Assembly (NCBI GenBank): GCA_016712275.1
Contig: JADJRI010000017.1
Location: forward strand, 10,699 to 74,698
Origin: Planctomycetota bacterium
GTDB lineage: Bacteria > Planctomycetota > Phycisphaerae > UBA1845 > UTPLA1
Reading direction: 5' to 3'
Length of the DNA stretch: 64,000 nt
The notes under the pieces were generated by a model. That model searched no databases, had not been told where the DNA came from, and saw nothing but the letters and a program-made list of their open reading frames with translations. Every line of letters starts with the position of its first letter. Position 1 is the first letter of the stretch. Positions 8,447 to 19,758 of this stretch are shown one piece after another. The position numbers and the translations under genes are program-made.

Positions 8447-11400
8447 ATGCTTGAAGGCATTATTCGTTGGTCGCTCAATAATCGTTTTTTGGTCGTCGTC
8501 GCCGCGATTTTCTTGATCGCGACCGGCGGTTGGGCGGCGGCGAAGCTGCCGATCGACGCTTTTCCCGATACGACGCCGGTGCAGGTGCAGATCAACACGA
8601 TGGCGCCGGCGCTGTCGCCGACGGAGATCGAGCAGCAGATCACATTTCCGATCGAGCAGGCCATCGGCGGATTGCCGGGGCTGGAAAACGTGCGGTCGAT
8701 TTCAAAATTCGGCCTGTCGCAGGTGACGGCGATTTTTCGGGATGGCACGGAAATCTATCTTGCCCGTCAGGTTGTCGGCGAACGCCTGGCAACGGTGGAA
8801 TTGCCCGAGGGGATTGAACGACCGGAGATGGGTCCGGTGGCGACGGGACTCGGAGAAATCCTCCACTATCTCGTAACTTCCGAAACGCGCACGCTGGAAG
8901 AGCTGACGACACTGCATGACTGGGAGATCAAGCCGCGCCTGCGCAGCGTTCGCGGCATTGCCGAGGTCAACACGTGGGGCGGGCTTCGAAAACAGTTCCA
9001 TGTGCGCATCGACCCGACGCGACTGATCAAGCACGACCTCACCATGGACGAGGTGACGGACGCGCTCAAACAAAACAATGTAAACGTCGGCGGCGGCAAC
9101 ATCACCGAGGCGGGCGAATTGCAGTTGGTGCAGGGCATCGGCGTCACGACAAATCTGGAGGAAATCGGCAACATTGTCATCACCGCCCACAACGGCATGC
9201 CGATCCGTGTGCGCGACGTGGCCGACGTGGGCACGGGGCATGAGATTCGCCGCGGAGCCACGACGGCCAATGGCAAGGGCGAAGTGGTGCTGGGTCTCGC
9301 TTTCATGCTGATGGGTGAAAACAGCCACGACGTGGCGGAACGGGTCGGACGCGAGCTGGATGCCATTGCAAAGACACTTCCCCCCGATGTGAAGCTGCGG
9401 CCAGTCTATTCGAGAACCGAGCTGGTCGAACACGTCATCGCCACCGTGCGGACCAATCTGATGGAAGGCGCGCTGCTCGTGATTGCGGTGCTGTTTATTT
9501 TTCTTGGAAATCTGCGGTCGGGCCTGATTGTCGCGTCGGCCATTCCCCTGTCGATGCTTTTTGCCGCGGATTCGATGGTGCGTTTCGGCATCGCCGGAAG
9601 CCTGATGAGCCTTGGCGCGATTGACTTTGGGCTGATTGTCGACAGCAGCGTCATTATGGTTGAGAACAGCCTTCGGCATCTGGCCGAGGACAGGGGAAAG
9701 CGGCCGCTGCTGGATGTCGTTCGCGAGGCGTCGATCGAGGTTCGCAAGCCGACCATGTTTGGCGAACTGATCATCATGATCGTCTATCTGCCGATTCTCA
9801 CGCTAGAAGGCACCGAAGGTCAGTTGTTCCGTCCGATGGCGCTGACGGTGATCTTCGCGCTGGTGGGTTCGATGATCCTGTCGATGACGCTGATGCCGGT
9901 GCTGGCCAGCCTGCTGTTGCCGCGCCGCATTCATCACGAGGATAATTTCATTGTTCGCGCGCTCAAGCGGATCTATCAACCGGCGCTGGGCGCGGCTATT
10001 CGTTTGCGAGGCCCAATCGTGGTCGTGGCAATTGCTTTGTTGGCGGTCGGCGTTTGGCTCGCCTCGCGCACCGGAACGGAATTCGTCCCGCGCTTGTCTG
10101 AGGAGGCCATCACGATCAACACCGTGCGCCTTGCGGGCGTATCGGTGGAGGAGTCGGTTCGCGTCGGACTTTCGCTTGAAAAGGTTATTCTCGAAGAATT
10201 CCCCGATGAAGTGCGATGTCTGGTCGCGCACTTTCGGCACGGCTGAAATTGCCACCGACGCGATGGGCATTGAGGTATCGGATGTCTTTGTCACCCTCAC
10301 GCCGCGAAGACAGTGGAAACGAGCCAATACACAGGAGGAGTTGGAGCGATTGCTCAGCGAGGCGCTGGAGAGAACACCGGGCATGCGCATTGTCTTCAGC
10401 CAGCCGATCGAAATGCGCATGAATGAAATGGTGGCGGGCATCCGTAGCGATATCGGCGTCAAAATTTTCGGCGACGATCTAAAGGTGCTGAAGGAGAAGG
10501 CTGCGGCCGTGCAGAAGATTCTCGACGCGACGCCCGGCGCTTCTGATACGTATGCCGAGCAGATCACCGGGCAGCCCGTGCTGGAAATCCGCGTCGATCA
10601 GGAGGCGATCGCGCGATACGGCGTTCCCGCCGAGCATGTGCTGGAGGTGGTTGAGGCCATCGGCGGCACCAAGGTGGGCGACATTCGCGAAGGGCAGCGC
10701 CGGTTTGATCTCGTGTTGAAACTGTCGGACGCTGCCGCGGGGGATGTGACAAGCATCAGTCGCATTCTCATAACGACGGCCAGAGGCGAGCGCATTCCGC
10801 TCTCCCGATTAGCGCGCATTCGGCAGGTGGAAGGCCCATCGACAATCACGCGAGAATGGCAGAAGCGGCGCATCGTCGTATCATGCAATGTGGTCGGCCG
10901 CGATGTCGGCGGGTTTGTCGATGAGATACGCCGGCGCATCGACAGCGACCTGTCCCTTCCCTCAGGCTATTACTATCAGCTTGGCGGACAGTTTGAGAAT
11001 TTCGAGCGGGCCAGCCGGCGATTGATGGTTGTCGTTCCGCTTGCACTTGGTGCAATTTTTGTGCTGCTGTATTTGACCTATGGCCGCTTTCTTGATGTTC
11101 TCAGGATTTTTGTCACGCTGCCGCTGTCGGCCGTGGGCGGGCTGGCGGCACTGCATCTGCGCGACATGCCGTTCAGCATTTCTGCCGGGGTCGGCTTCGT
11201 GGCCATGTTTGGCGTTGCTGTTTTGGGCGACATGGTGTTTGTGTCTTACCTGCGGGGCCTGCTCGATCGCGGCGTGGAATTGTTCGACGCCATCAGGCAG
11301 ACGGCGCTGACAAGACTGCGCCCGGTGCTGATGACGGGGCTGGTCGCCAGCCTCGGCTTCGTGCCCATGGCGCTCAGCACCGGAGTCGGGGCGGAGGTGC

Positions 11401-11510
11401 AACGGCCGCTGGCGACGGTCGTCATCGGCGGCGTCATCACCAGCACGCTTCTAACGCTGATTGTTCTGCCGGGAATCTACGCATTTGTTGGACGGCGGCA
11501 TCAACCCTGA
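8447..11510 (+). CDS. CzcA/CusA-family heavy-metal RND pump, one frameshift
   Basis: Inner-membrane proton-driven RND transporter, about 1020 residues after correction. The N-terminus has the first transmembrane helix and the RND start (PIDAFPDTTPVQVQI). The TM4 signature IDFGLIVDSSVIMVEN carries the proton-relay acids of the heavy-metal subfamily, and a second periplasmic domain and six C-terminal helices follow. The frame stops at 10246; the conserved continuation VWSRT...GTAEIATDAMG lies in the next frame, so one base is extra near 10217. It follows the channel and adaptor genes, completing a tripartite efflux system. Confidence 0.9.
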
Positions 11511-11549
11511 AAAAACCAAAGCCTGGAGCAAACATGCCCCAGGCTTTGG
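11510..11549 (-). terminator. Rho-independent terminator of the beta-helix/TSP3 gene
   Basis: Perfect 11-bp stem CCAAAGCCTGG (11516-11526) and CCAGGCTTTGG (11539-11549) with a 12-base loop. On the minus strand it is followed by six T (the A tract at 11510-11515), so it terminates the minus-strand gene ending at 11614. It also sits directly after the pump gene and may act in both directions. Confidence 0.75.
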
Positions 11550-11613
11550 TCGCTTGTCATTGAAATTGCCGGGCTCAGTGGCCCATGCAATTCGCTATTG
11601 TCATCGCATCAGC

Positions 11614-14600
11614 TTAATCGTTGAACTTCCAGTTGTTGCCCTGAATGTCCAACTCGCTTGCGCTCAGGTGGTCGGCGCCGGGATAGTGTTCCGTGCCGAT
11701 GGTGACGGACAAGTCCAGCGTGCGAGGCATGGTGTTTTTGCCGTTCGGGAACATGGCGCCGTCGATCTTAGAATCGATTCTGAATCTTCCGACCGAGCCG
11801 CGGAGGTATTCGCCAACGCTAATGGCCTTGCTCACGCCGCCGGAAATGGTAATGACCGAGCTGTCCTGAAGTGGGAACGGCAATGTCACCGTCGCGGCCT
11901 TTCTCGGCTTGTCGATTTCGTACGGCGCGGTCGAAGTCAGGTAGCCATTGGCGTCGATGTTGATCGTCGCCTGGCCGTTGATGTTGATGACGACGGGGCC
12001 GCCGAGCTGGTTTCGCTGATACTTGACCTCCAGCACGGTTTCGCTGCTGGTTATAAATGTACTCTTTAGATCAATCGGGAAGCAGTCTGCAAATTTGAAC
12101 CTTGCGCCATCCCAGTCGATCTCAAACTTCGTCACCGGGCCGGCGTTGTTGGTGTACTTCCATTTTTGATCGTTGTTGCCGGAAGTATTGAAATTGTAGG
12201 TCGTCGTCGGCGCGACCGTGATGTTGGCGATCTCGAGTAACGCCGTTGCCGTCGGCGACAACTCGCTGTAATCGACGCCGGAAGGCAACCCGATTTCGCC
12301 GATGATCGTGACATCCTTGTTGTTACCCTGCCACTTTACAGTCGTGCGATCGATATCGAACACGGCGAGCTGCGCCCGGATCGAGCGTGACGACCGTGCT
12401 GGTTTCATGCCACTGCCCGGTTGGGTCGGTGACACGCAACGTCACGTTGTAAGTGCCATATGCCAAGGCCAAATCAATTGTGGCGCAGCTTGCCGCCGTG
12501 TTGTTGCAAACCACGCCGGCGTTGACTGTCCACTTGAAGGTCAGCGTTGAAAACGCATCGTCGGCATCGGACGACGCCGCGCCGTCGAGGCGCACCTGCG
12601 CCAGCACGCCGATGTCCGTGAGCTGCATGACCGAGGCATTGGCCGTGGGCCGTGCATTGCAGGGGCTGAATCCGATGTTCACTTCGTCGAAATCGGTCAG
12701 GCCGTCGCCGTCGGAATCCTCATTGAAAGGACTCGGACAACCGCTGCCATTATCGAGTGCCGCCTCCTGGGCATCGGTGAGGCCGTCGTTGTCGTCATCG
12801 GCATCGCAGGCATCGCCTTCGGCATCGCCGTCATAGTTGGCCTGGTCCGCATTCGCCGCGGACGGACAATTGTCGATGTTGCCGCAGATGCCGTCGCCAT
12901 CCGCATCATTCGATGCGTCGTTCGGACAGGGATCGCACGCGTCGCCGAGCGTATCGGAATCGGCATCTTCCTGGCCGGGGTTGGCGACATTCGGACAATT
13001 GTCCGTGTTGCCGCAAACGCCGTCGCCATCGACGTCGTTGGATGGATCGTTCGGACACGGATCACATGCATCGCCGAGTCCGTCGCCGTCGGCATCTTCC
13101 TGTGCCGGATTGGCGGCACTCGGGCAGTTGTCGCAGGCGTCGCCGAGCCCGTCGCCATCGCCATCGCCCTGGCCGGGGTTGGCCGTTGTTGGGCAGTTGT
13201 CGCAGGCATCGCCCGCGCCCGTCCGAATCGCCATCGGTCTGCAATGGGTTCGACGCGGCCGGACAATTATCGCAAGCATCGCCGCGCCCATCGCCATCGG
13301 CATCGGCCTGATCGGCGTTGGCGGTCAGCGGGCAATTATCGCAGACGTCGCCGACGCCATCCGAATCGCCGTCGGCCTGATCGGCATTCGCGGTTGTCGG
13401 GCAATTGTCGCAGGCATCGCCGTGGCCGTCGCCGTCGGCATCGGCCTGGTCGTTGTTGGCGACGGTGTCACAGTTGTCGCACGCATCACCGTGATCGTCG
13501 CCATCGGCGTTGGCCTGATCCGCATTTACAACCAACGGACAATTGTCCGCCTCATCCAGCGCCCCGTCGCCGTCATCGTCGCCGTCGCAGGCATCGCCGA
13601 GAGTGTCGCCGTCGAGATCGGCCTGACCTACGTTGGATACGAGCGGGCAATTGTCGACATTGTCGAGCACGCCGTCATTGTCGTCGTCATCGTCGCAAGC
13701 ATCGCCGATGGCGTCGCTGTCGTTGTCGGCCTGATCGTTGTTTGCATCGGCCGGACAGTTGTCGCAGGCATCGCCGAAGTTGTCGCCATCCGCATTGGCC
13801 TGATCGGCGTTGGCATCGTTGATGCAGTTGTCGCACGCGTCGCCAAGGCCGTCGCCATCGGCGTCGAGTTGCATGGGGTTGGCCGTGGTCGGGCAATTGT
13901 CCTCGGTGCAGGTATTGGCGGGGAAGCCGGGGTTGCCGAATCCATCGCCATCGGTGTCGGTGCAGGTGTCGCACGCATCGCCAATGCCGTCGCCGTCCGC
14001 ATCAGCCTGATCGGCATTCGCGACTGTCGGGCAATTGTCCGTTGCACAGGTATTGGCGGGGAAACCGGGATTGCCGAAACCGTCGCCATCGGTGTCGGTG
14101 CAGGTGTCGCACGCATCGCCGATGCCGTCGCCGTCCGCGTCGGCCTGATCGACATTGGCCAGTGTCGGGCAGTTGTCCGCGGCGCAGGTGTTGACGGGGA
14201 AGCCGGGGTTGCCGAATCCATCGCCGTCGGTGTCGGTGCAGGTATCGCAGGCGTCACCAATTCCGTCGCCGTCAGAATCGGCCTGATCGGCGTTGGCAAC
14301 CGTCGGGCAATTGTCCGCAATGCAAGTGTTGGCGGGGAAGCCGGGGTTGCCGAATCCGTCGCCGTCGGTGTCGGTGCAAGTGTCGCACACATCGCCGAAG
14401 GAATCGCCGTCGGCATTGGCCTGGTCTGCGTTGGCATCGGCCGGGCAATTGTCCACATCGCCGCAGACGCCATCGCCATCGGCATCATTGTCCGGGTCGT
14501 TGGGGCAGGGATCGCATGCATCGCCCAGCGTGTCGGCATCGGTGTTCGCCTGGCTCGCATTTGAATCGGCCGGGCAGTTGTCGAGGCAATCAAAGACGCC

Positions 14601-16187
14601 ATCGCCGTCGGTGTCTATATCGGGCACGCCGCAGCCGCAGGCGCCGGGGACAATCTTATTCGGATCGGTCGGGCAGTCGTCGCACGCGTCGCCGCGGCTG
14701 TCGCCATCGGCGTTTTCCTGACCGGGGTTCGGCGTCTGCACGCAGTTATCGACGAGGTCCGGAACAAGATCGCCGTCGCCGTCGACAAGTTCGTAGGCGC
14801 CCATGTCCACGATCGGCGGCGCGCCCGCGCCGGTGTCGGGCGTGAAGATGTCATTCGTATAGCGCGGGTTGCCGTCGCGATCGGTCGTTACGCCCGAGGG
14901 AACCAGCGCGTTGCTGCCGGCATCGACGGCCGGAGAGGTCGAGAGCAATCGCAAATCGTCATCCGAGTTGCCGGCGATGTTGTCCGCACCATCCGAATCA
15001 ACGAAGAGCGGAGTGACATCCTTGTTGCCGCCGCCATTGGTTCCGAAGGCCGCGACCCAGGCGCCGCTGCCGCCGCTGCCTTGTATGTCCGAATAGCGGA
15101 ATGTTGGATTGCTGCCGACGTTTTGTACGTTTGGCCCTGCGATGGTCGCGCTGTTGCCCCAGATGACGCAGTTTCGAACATCAGGAAAATTGGAAGGGCC
15201 GCCGGATCGATTGTCGAAACCACCGCCTTCGTTGGCCGAGAAGTTGTTCGAAATGGTCGTGTTCGCCATCAGGAACAAGCTCTGCACGGCAACCGTGTAT
15301 ACGCCGCCGCCGTTTCCGCCGGTGGTCTTGTTGCCATTCACGACGCAGTTCACAATGCTGACGCGCTGGCGGCAGTAGATACCGCCGGCTTCAAACGAAC
15401 TGTTGCCGACGAGCGAGCATCGCTCATAGAGTGCTGTGGCAACAGTGGAATTGGAATAAATGCCGCCGGCCTGCTGGTTGCTGCGGTTGAAGCTGATGAT
15501 GCTGTCGCGCACGGTGATCGTCGCGCCATTGTCGGTAAAAATGCCGCCGCCGAATTCTGCATGGTTTTGGGTGACGGTGCAATTCAAAATGGTGGGGCCG
15601 ACGCCGGTCGCTCCGACGGATCGAGAATTAAGAATGCCGCCCGCAAAGCGATTGTTGTCGCTTAGAGTCGAGTTCGCGTTGCCGTGGGTGATGACAAAAC
15701 CATCGATGACCGCGGTGGAATCCGTGTTGCTGCCATTGACGACGTGATAGCTGTTTTCGCTCCACGTTGCCGGCGCGGTGCCGTTGAGATTGACCGGCGC
15801 GTCGTTGCCGGCCAGGTCGCCGCTGAGAATCGAGGGTTGCGTCACCGGGTTGCGAAGATCCGGGTTGGCCGCGCCGACGCCCGCGTAGCCGCCGCGAAGG
15901 ATGACGTTGTTGAGAAGCTGGAACGAGACCGTGCGGGTCAGTCCGGCGGTCGGCTTGTAGGTTCCCTGGGCCACGCGAATTTCATCGATGGTTCCGGGTG
16001 AACCGGTTGCTTCGGCCAATGCCAGTTGGATGTCGTTGTAAGCCGTCGCCCATGCGATGCCATCGCCGCCGCCGGGGGCGGAGTCGTCGACATATCGCAC
16101 GGCCGCCTGGGCGGTCGACGCGAAAACCGCGAGGCCAAGCGCGATGGCGGCAAGAATTCGGTGCGAGGATTGCGAACGTTGGAACAT
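11614..16187 (-). CDS. Large secreted beta-helix and TSP3-repeat protein, two frameshifts
   Basis: About 1520 residues. It starts at 16187 with GGAGG 7 bases upstream and a signal peptide ending VFASTAQA. Residues to about 430 form a right-handed beta-helix (pectate-lyase-like, with NCTVTQNHAEFGGGI-type rungs) ending in the VDMGAYE motif of this family. More than twenty calcium-binding thrombospondin type 3 repeats follow (DxDxDGxGDACDNCP), then a PKD-like domain (YNVTLRVTDPTG) and a beta-rich C-terminal domain. Frames shift near 13215 (one extra G, restoring GRGDACDNCP) and near 12370 (joining VTLDPG to LAVFDIDRTT). A cell-surface or secreted role is inferred. No sorting tag is seen. Confidence 0.8.
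13880..14410. repeat. 141-bp tandem repeats within the TSP3 gene
   Basis: Four consecutive copies of a 47-codon unit (minus strand) reading CTDTDGDGFGNPGFP, NTC, DNCPTVANADQAD, ADGDGIGDACDT, with few differences between copies. Flanking units are shorter TSP3 repeats of 24-39 codons. The high DNA identity between copies suggests recent duplication, and makes this tract prone to assembly collapse. Confidence 0.8.
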
Positions 16188-16709
16188 GAATGCCTCCGGA
16201 TGGGTAAGGGTGGAAACCTCGGTCAATAAGCAGCGCGCCGGGAACCCGGCCTGTGAATTCACAGGCCCCCAGTATCCGCGAAATCGGTTTGAAAGGTCAA
16301 GATTTATCGCGTGAGAATCTTTCTTATTTGCAAAGCGAGTGAGTAAAAATTCATTCGAGTGCCAGTGGGTTGTCGCGGAGACCTTATTGTTTTCTGGGTA
16401 TAATGTTAGAAACATTTGGATGGCCAAAGCTGGAATGATGAACTTTCCATCATGAACGGTAAAACGCTCGGGCGCAGGAATTGCGCATTCGTATGGAGTG
16501 ACACTAGGTTGCTCAATGCCCACCGCGAGTGAAATGGAACTGCGGGGCTTGAGAGTTTCGGAGCCGTTCGATAAATCGCGTGTGGCCATGCAGTTACAAG
16601 GGCGATGCCGAAACGAAGCTGTTTTCTCAGCGCCGTTTTGGAAATCGGGAATTCTGCTATACTCGTGCATCTTTCGATGGATTTCTAAGACGCAACTCAG
16701 GAGAGCCCG
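16188..16709. other. Divergent intergenic region
   Basis: 522 bases between the minus-strand exoprotein and the plus-strand acyl-CoA dehydrogenase. It should hold both promoters. The part near 16300-16450 is AT-rich and contains a consensus TATAAT at 16399-16404. No convincing gene was found. Confidence 0.55.
16399..16404 (+). promoter_or_regulatory. Possible -10 element
   Basis: Exact TATAAT preceded by TGGG, in an AT-rich stretch of the divergent region. No -35 box at proper spacing is obvious, and it lies about 300 bases before the dehydrogenase start, so this is tentative. Confidence 0.25.
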
Positions 16710-17897
16710 ATGACCGCCCAAGCACCGGCCGCTGTGATAACCCCGGACACCTTTGATTTTTACAACGTCAGATCGCTGCTGACCGAGGACGAGCGGCAGA
16801 TTCAGGACGCCGTCGCGCGCTTTGTGGATGAAAAGGTCATTCCCGTGATCGGCCATGCCTTCGATGAGCATCGTTTTCCGAAGGAACTTATTCCCGAAAT
16901 CGCCTCGCTCGGTCTGCTCGGCTGCAACATCGAGGGCTATGACTGTGCCGGACTGAATCACGTCTCCTACGGGCTCATTTGCCAGGAGCTTGAACGCGGC
17001 GACAGCGGCGTTCGCAGCTTCGTTTCGGTGCAGGGCAGCCTGTGCATGTATCCGATCCTCACCTACGGCAATGAAGAGCAGCGGCAGCGGTGGCTTCCCG
17101 GCATGGCCCGCGGCGAGCTCATCGGCTGCTTCGGCCTGACCGAGCCGGATGGCGGCAGCGACCCCGGAACCATGAAGACCCACGCCGTCAAGAAGGGGGG
17201 CGACTGGGTCATCAATGGCGCGAAGATGTGGATCACCAACGGCACCATCGCCGACGTGGCCATTGTCTGGGCCATGACCGACGACGGCGTGCGCGGATTT
17301 CTGGTCGAGAAGGACATGGCCGGCTACACGTCGCGCGATATTCTGCGAAAGATGTCGCTGCGCGCCAGCATCACCAGTGAACTTTTCTTCGACAACGTAC
17401 GCGTGCCGGAGGCCAACCTGCTGCCCAACGTGCGCGGGCTGAAGGGGCCGCTCGGTTGTCTGACGCAGGCGCGATATGGCATCACCTGGGGCGGCATCGG
17501 AGCGGCCATCGCCTGCTTCCGCGAGGCGCTGGAGTGGGCCAAGGTGCGCGTCGTTTTCAAACGGCCGCTCTCGCATACGCAAACGATTCAGCGGCGCCTG
17601 GCCGACATGTCGCGTCGCATTACCACGGCACAGCTTCTTTCGCTGCAGCTTGGTCGGATGAAGGACGAGGGAAGGATGCACCACGCGCAGGTGTTGATGG
17701 CGAAGTGGAACAACGTGCGCATCGCCCTCGACATCGCCCGCGACGCGCGCGACATCCTCGGCGCGGCCGGCATCAGCATCGAGACCCACTCGATCCGGCA
17801 TATGCTGAACCTCGAGAGCGTGATCACCTACGAGGGAACCGAGACGATCCACGAACTGATCGTCGGCAGCCAGCTCTGCGGAACGCAGGCGTTTTGA
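16710..17897 (+). CDS. Acyl-CoA dehydrogenase, glutaryl-CoA dehydrogenase-like
   Basis: Flavin enzyme of 395 residues oxidising an acyl-CoA, with electrons passed to ETF. The start is supported by AGGAGAG just upstream. Visible family features are the FAD/substrate motif CFGLTEPDGGSDPG, the WITNG motif, RPLSHTQTIQRRLADM, and near the end ITYEGTETIHELIVG, which carries the catalytic Glu in the YEGT context as in glutaryl-CoA dehydrogenases. The length is normal. It is a single gene with no pathway partners next to it, so the exact substrate is unknown. Confidence 0.9.
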   Translation: MTAQAPAAVITPDTFDFYNVRSLLTEDERQIQDAVARFVDEKVIPVIGHAFDEHRFPKELIPEIASLGLLGCNIEGYDCAGLNHVSYGLICQELERGDSGVRSFVSVQGSLCMYPILTYGNEEQRQRWLPGMARGELIGCFGLTEPDGGSDPGTMKTHAVKKGGDWVINGAKMWITNGTIADVAIVWAMTDDGVRGFLVEKDMAGYTSRDILRKMSLRASITSELFFDNVRVPEANLLPNVRGLKGPLGCLTQARYGITWGGIGAAIACFREALEWAKVRVVFKRPLSHTQTIQRRLADMSRRITTAQLLSLQLGRMKDEGRMHHAQVLMAKWNNVRIALDIARDARDILGAAGISIETHSIRHMLNLESVITYEGTETIHELIVGSQLCGTQAF

Positions 17898-18236
17898 GAG
17901 TCGGTTGAGGTCGGCTGGGCGGCCGGATTCCAGATCGAATTCAATCGAGAGTTTTTGGAGGCTCAGCAGGGCCTTGTGGAGTCTTGCGCGCTGCCGGAGG
18001 GAGAGGCCGTTGTCGATGCATTTGGCAAAGGCGGCGAACGCGGTTTTTTCGAATTGATCGAAGAGTTTCAGTGTTTTGAGATACTCGCGGGCGAGTAGGC
18101 AAAAGTCGCGGTGCTCCCGGGGGATTGTGCCGCGCCTGCGGCATCCAACAAGGAGGACGGCTAGTAGGCATGCGAGAATGCCTGAAGTGCTGAAACGCCG
18201 AAAATCAAACAGCCGAAATTTGAGCACGTTGCTCAC
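17895..18236 (-). CDS. Possible small lipoprotein of unknown function
   Basis: Minus-strand frame with a lipoprotein-type N-terminus (ILACLLAVLLVGC) followed by a helical region rich in Leu, Phe and Lys (REYLKTLKLFDQFEK, LSLQKLSIEF). The start is uncertain; GTG at 18236 is one choice and GTG at 18293 another. No stop occurs near the 3' end of the convergent dehydrogenase gene. The frame runs on antisense through it, so the true end is unknown; a frameshift there is possible, and the end given is only where coding character fades. Confidence 0.35.
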
Positions 18237-18493
18237 AACCCGCGGGCTTCGGCCGGCGACGCGATTTCGGCGGAGCAAGTATAGCGCGGGCACCGGGGGT
18301 TGTCGGGCGAGTTAGGTTAATGTTTTGAAGTACTTGTGTTGACGAGGGTTAGAACCGTCGTGCCGCCAAACAGGATTGTGGTTTTAAGAAAAAAATGTAG
18401 GCCGACAAACGACGAATCTCGATTGCCGTGCTTCTTTCAGGTAGGATGAAGGTGCTGCAATAGCGACAGTAAGTTGCCTGAATTGGTGGGCCG
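17898..18493. other. Intergenic region around the possible small lipoprotein
   Basis: Apart from the possible minus-strand lipoprotein, 18237-18493 is AT-richer and probably holds the promoter of the zinc-ribbon protein gene. No RNA gene or clear hairpin was seen. Confidence 0.4.
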
Positions 18494-19306
18494 ATGAATA
18501 TTTCCAAGATCGAAATCATGAGGCGACAAATCGTGAAAGGGATCTGGGCGATTCTGCTGATTTCGTGTGCAATGGCGATGGCGTTGTCGGTTGGACTCAT
18601 GGCATATTTTGGATTTTGGGGTGCGGACCCGATTGTCATTCAGACTGATACAGGCAAATGGATGACGGTGGATGTGGATGGCGTGAATCTGCGGGTTGCA
18701 GAAAGTAGGAAGCGGCGGAAGGGTGATGATGAGTTGAACTTCCAAGTGGGACCCAGCGGGAAACTGACTCCCGTTTCGAAGGCTCCTCCGGTTAAGCCCC
18801 GAGAAGCGGAGGAGGAAGATCGTGTTGTTTTAGAGAATCCTTATGGTGGGCAAACCTTGGATAACATGGTGCCGCGATCGCGGCGGCCGCTTCCATCTCA
18901 ATTCCCTTCGACTGGACAACGCCCAATGCTGGGTACCTTTGTTAGGATGTCGCGAAATTCGCCGGCGCCGGGCCGGACTCCGATTGAGGCCGAGATCAGT
19001 GCCCGTTCGAAATCGTTCCGACCAATGATTCAGAGCGAGTGGGCGGGCAAGTCACCCGCTGCGAAAGTAAGTCTGCCATACATAATATTCGGCGTTTGCA
19101 TTGATTACTTGTGCTGGGTGTATTCTGTTTCACTGCCGCCGGTGGCTGTTTTGTGTGCGGGGGTCTTAAGCTGGTGGCGGTATTCGAACTGGGTTTTGAA
19201 GAAGCGCGGTCGCGAGGGGTATTGCCGCGAGTGCGGTTATGACTTGCGGACGCTGACTGAAAGGCGATGTCCTGAGTGTGGTCTTGGCCTTGAAATAAAG
19301 GTATGA
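18494..19306 (+). CDS. Membrane protein with C-terminal zinc ribbon
   Basis: A 270-residue protein with an N-terminal transmembrane helix (about residues 17-43), a Pro/Arg/Ser-rich central region that looks disordered, two more hydrophobic segments near residues 200-235, and a C-terminal ribbon CRECGYDLRTLTERRCPECG. The CxxCGYDLR...CPxCG tail is a hallmark of many planctomycete membrane proteins. Function unknown. It stands alone with its own upstream region. Confidence 0.65.
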   Translation: MNISKIEIMRRQIVKGIWAILLISCAMAMALSVGLMAYFGFWGADPIVIQTDTGKWMTVDVDGVNLRVAESRKRRKGDDELNFQVGPSGKLTPVSKAPPVKPREAEEEDRVVLENPYGGQTLDNMVPRSRRPLPSQFPSTGQRPMLGTFVRMSRNSPAPGRTPIEAEISARSKSFRPMIQSEWAGKSPAAKVSLPYIIFGVCIDYLCWVYSVSLPPVAVLCAGVLSWWRYSNWVLKKRGREGYCRECGYDLRTLTERRCPECGLGLEIKV

Positions 19307-19758
19307 AGCCGTTGTTGCGCAGACGAATTGCACTACCGGCAGAGAATCCATGCAACGTCGCTTACGGCAACCTAGGCAATATGGCTCTGTAATGATTGTG
19401 AGACCTTCTGCGCCTCTTTAGACTTTTGCATTGAGTTTCATATACTGGGTCAGCCGTTCCGACCCACCATTCACAACCAGCGAACCGAATCGACGGTGAC
19501 AAATGAGTGGCATGGGCAAGCGGCCTCTTGCTTGCCCGAGCGAGCGCGACGCGCCCTCTCAACTCCGTGCCCAAAACCTTCCTGAAATTCTGCGTGAATG
19601 GACCGTCAAAGTCGCAGCCGCCATTCACTCTGTGCTGCGATCAGCCCCGGACCTCATTCCCCCCTTTTCCAACATTGGGATCCGTCCGTCAAACCCGCAC
19701 TCCCCAAATCAACTCAAACAACCCACTTCGCATTCGCGGGATTTGCGGCGACTCCAAA
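19307..19758. other. Intergenic region with one hairpin
   Basis: 452 bases between the zinc-ribbon gene and the convergent hydrolase. The only clear element is the 8-bp hairpin at 19514-19537. No coding frame here is convincing. Confidence 0.5.
19514..19537. repeat. Isolated GC-rich hairpin
   Basis: GGGCAAGC (19514-19521) and GCTTGCCC (19530-19537) form a perfect stem with loop GGCCTCTT. There is no T tract on either side, so it resembles a short extragenic palindrome more than an intrinsic terminator. Confidence 0.4.

Noticed and set aside
13880..14410. CRISPR array
   Set aside because: The 141-bp repeats are coding TSP3 units without spacers.
12837..14564. Ile/Val/Ala-rich plus-strand frame of 575 codons
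   Set aside because: It is the antisense of TSP3 repeats; its periodicity mirrors the repeat on the other strand.
16498..16713. Short frame before the acyl-CoA dehydrogenase
   Set aside because: No start signals and no conserved pattern.
13062..18293. One giant minus-strand protein of 1743 residues
   Set aside because: The middle is antisense to a well conserved acyl-CoA dehydrogenase; the real gene starts at 16187 with a signal peptide and GGAGG.
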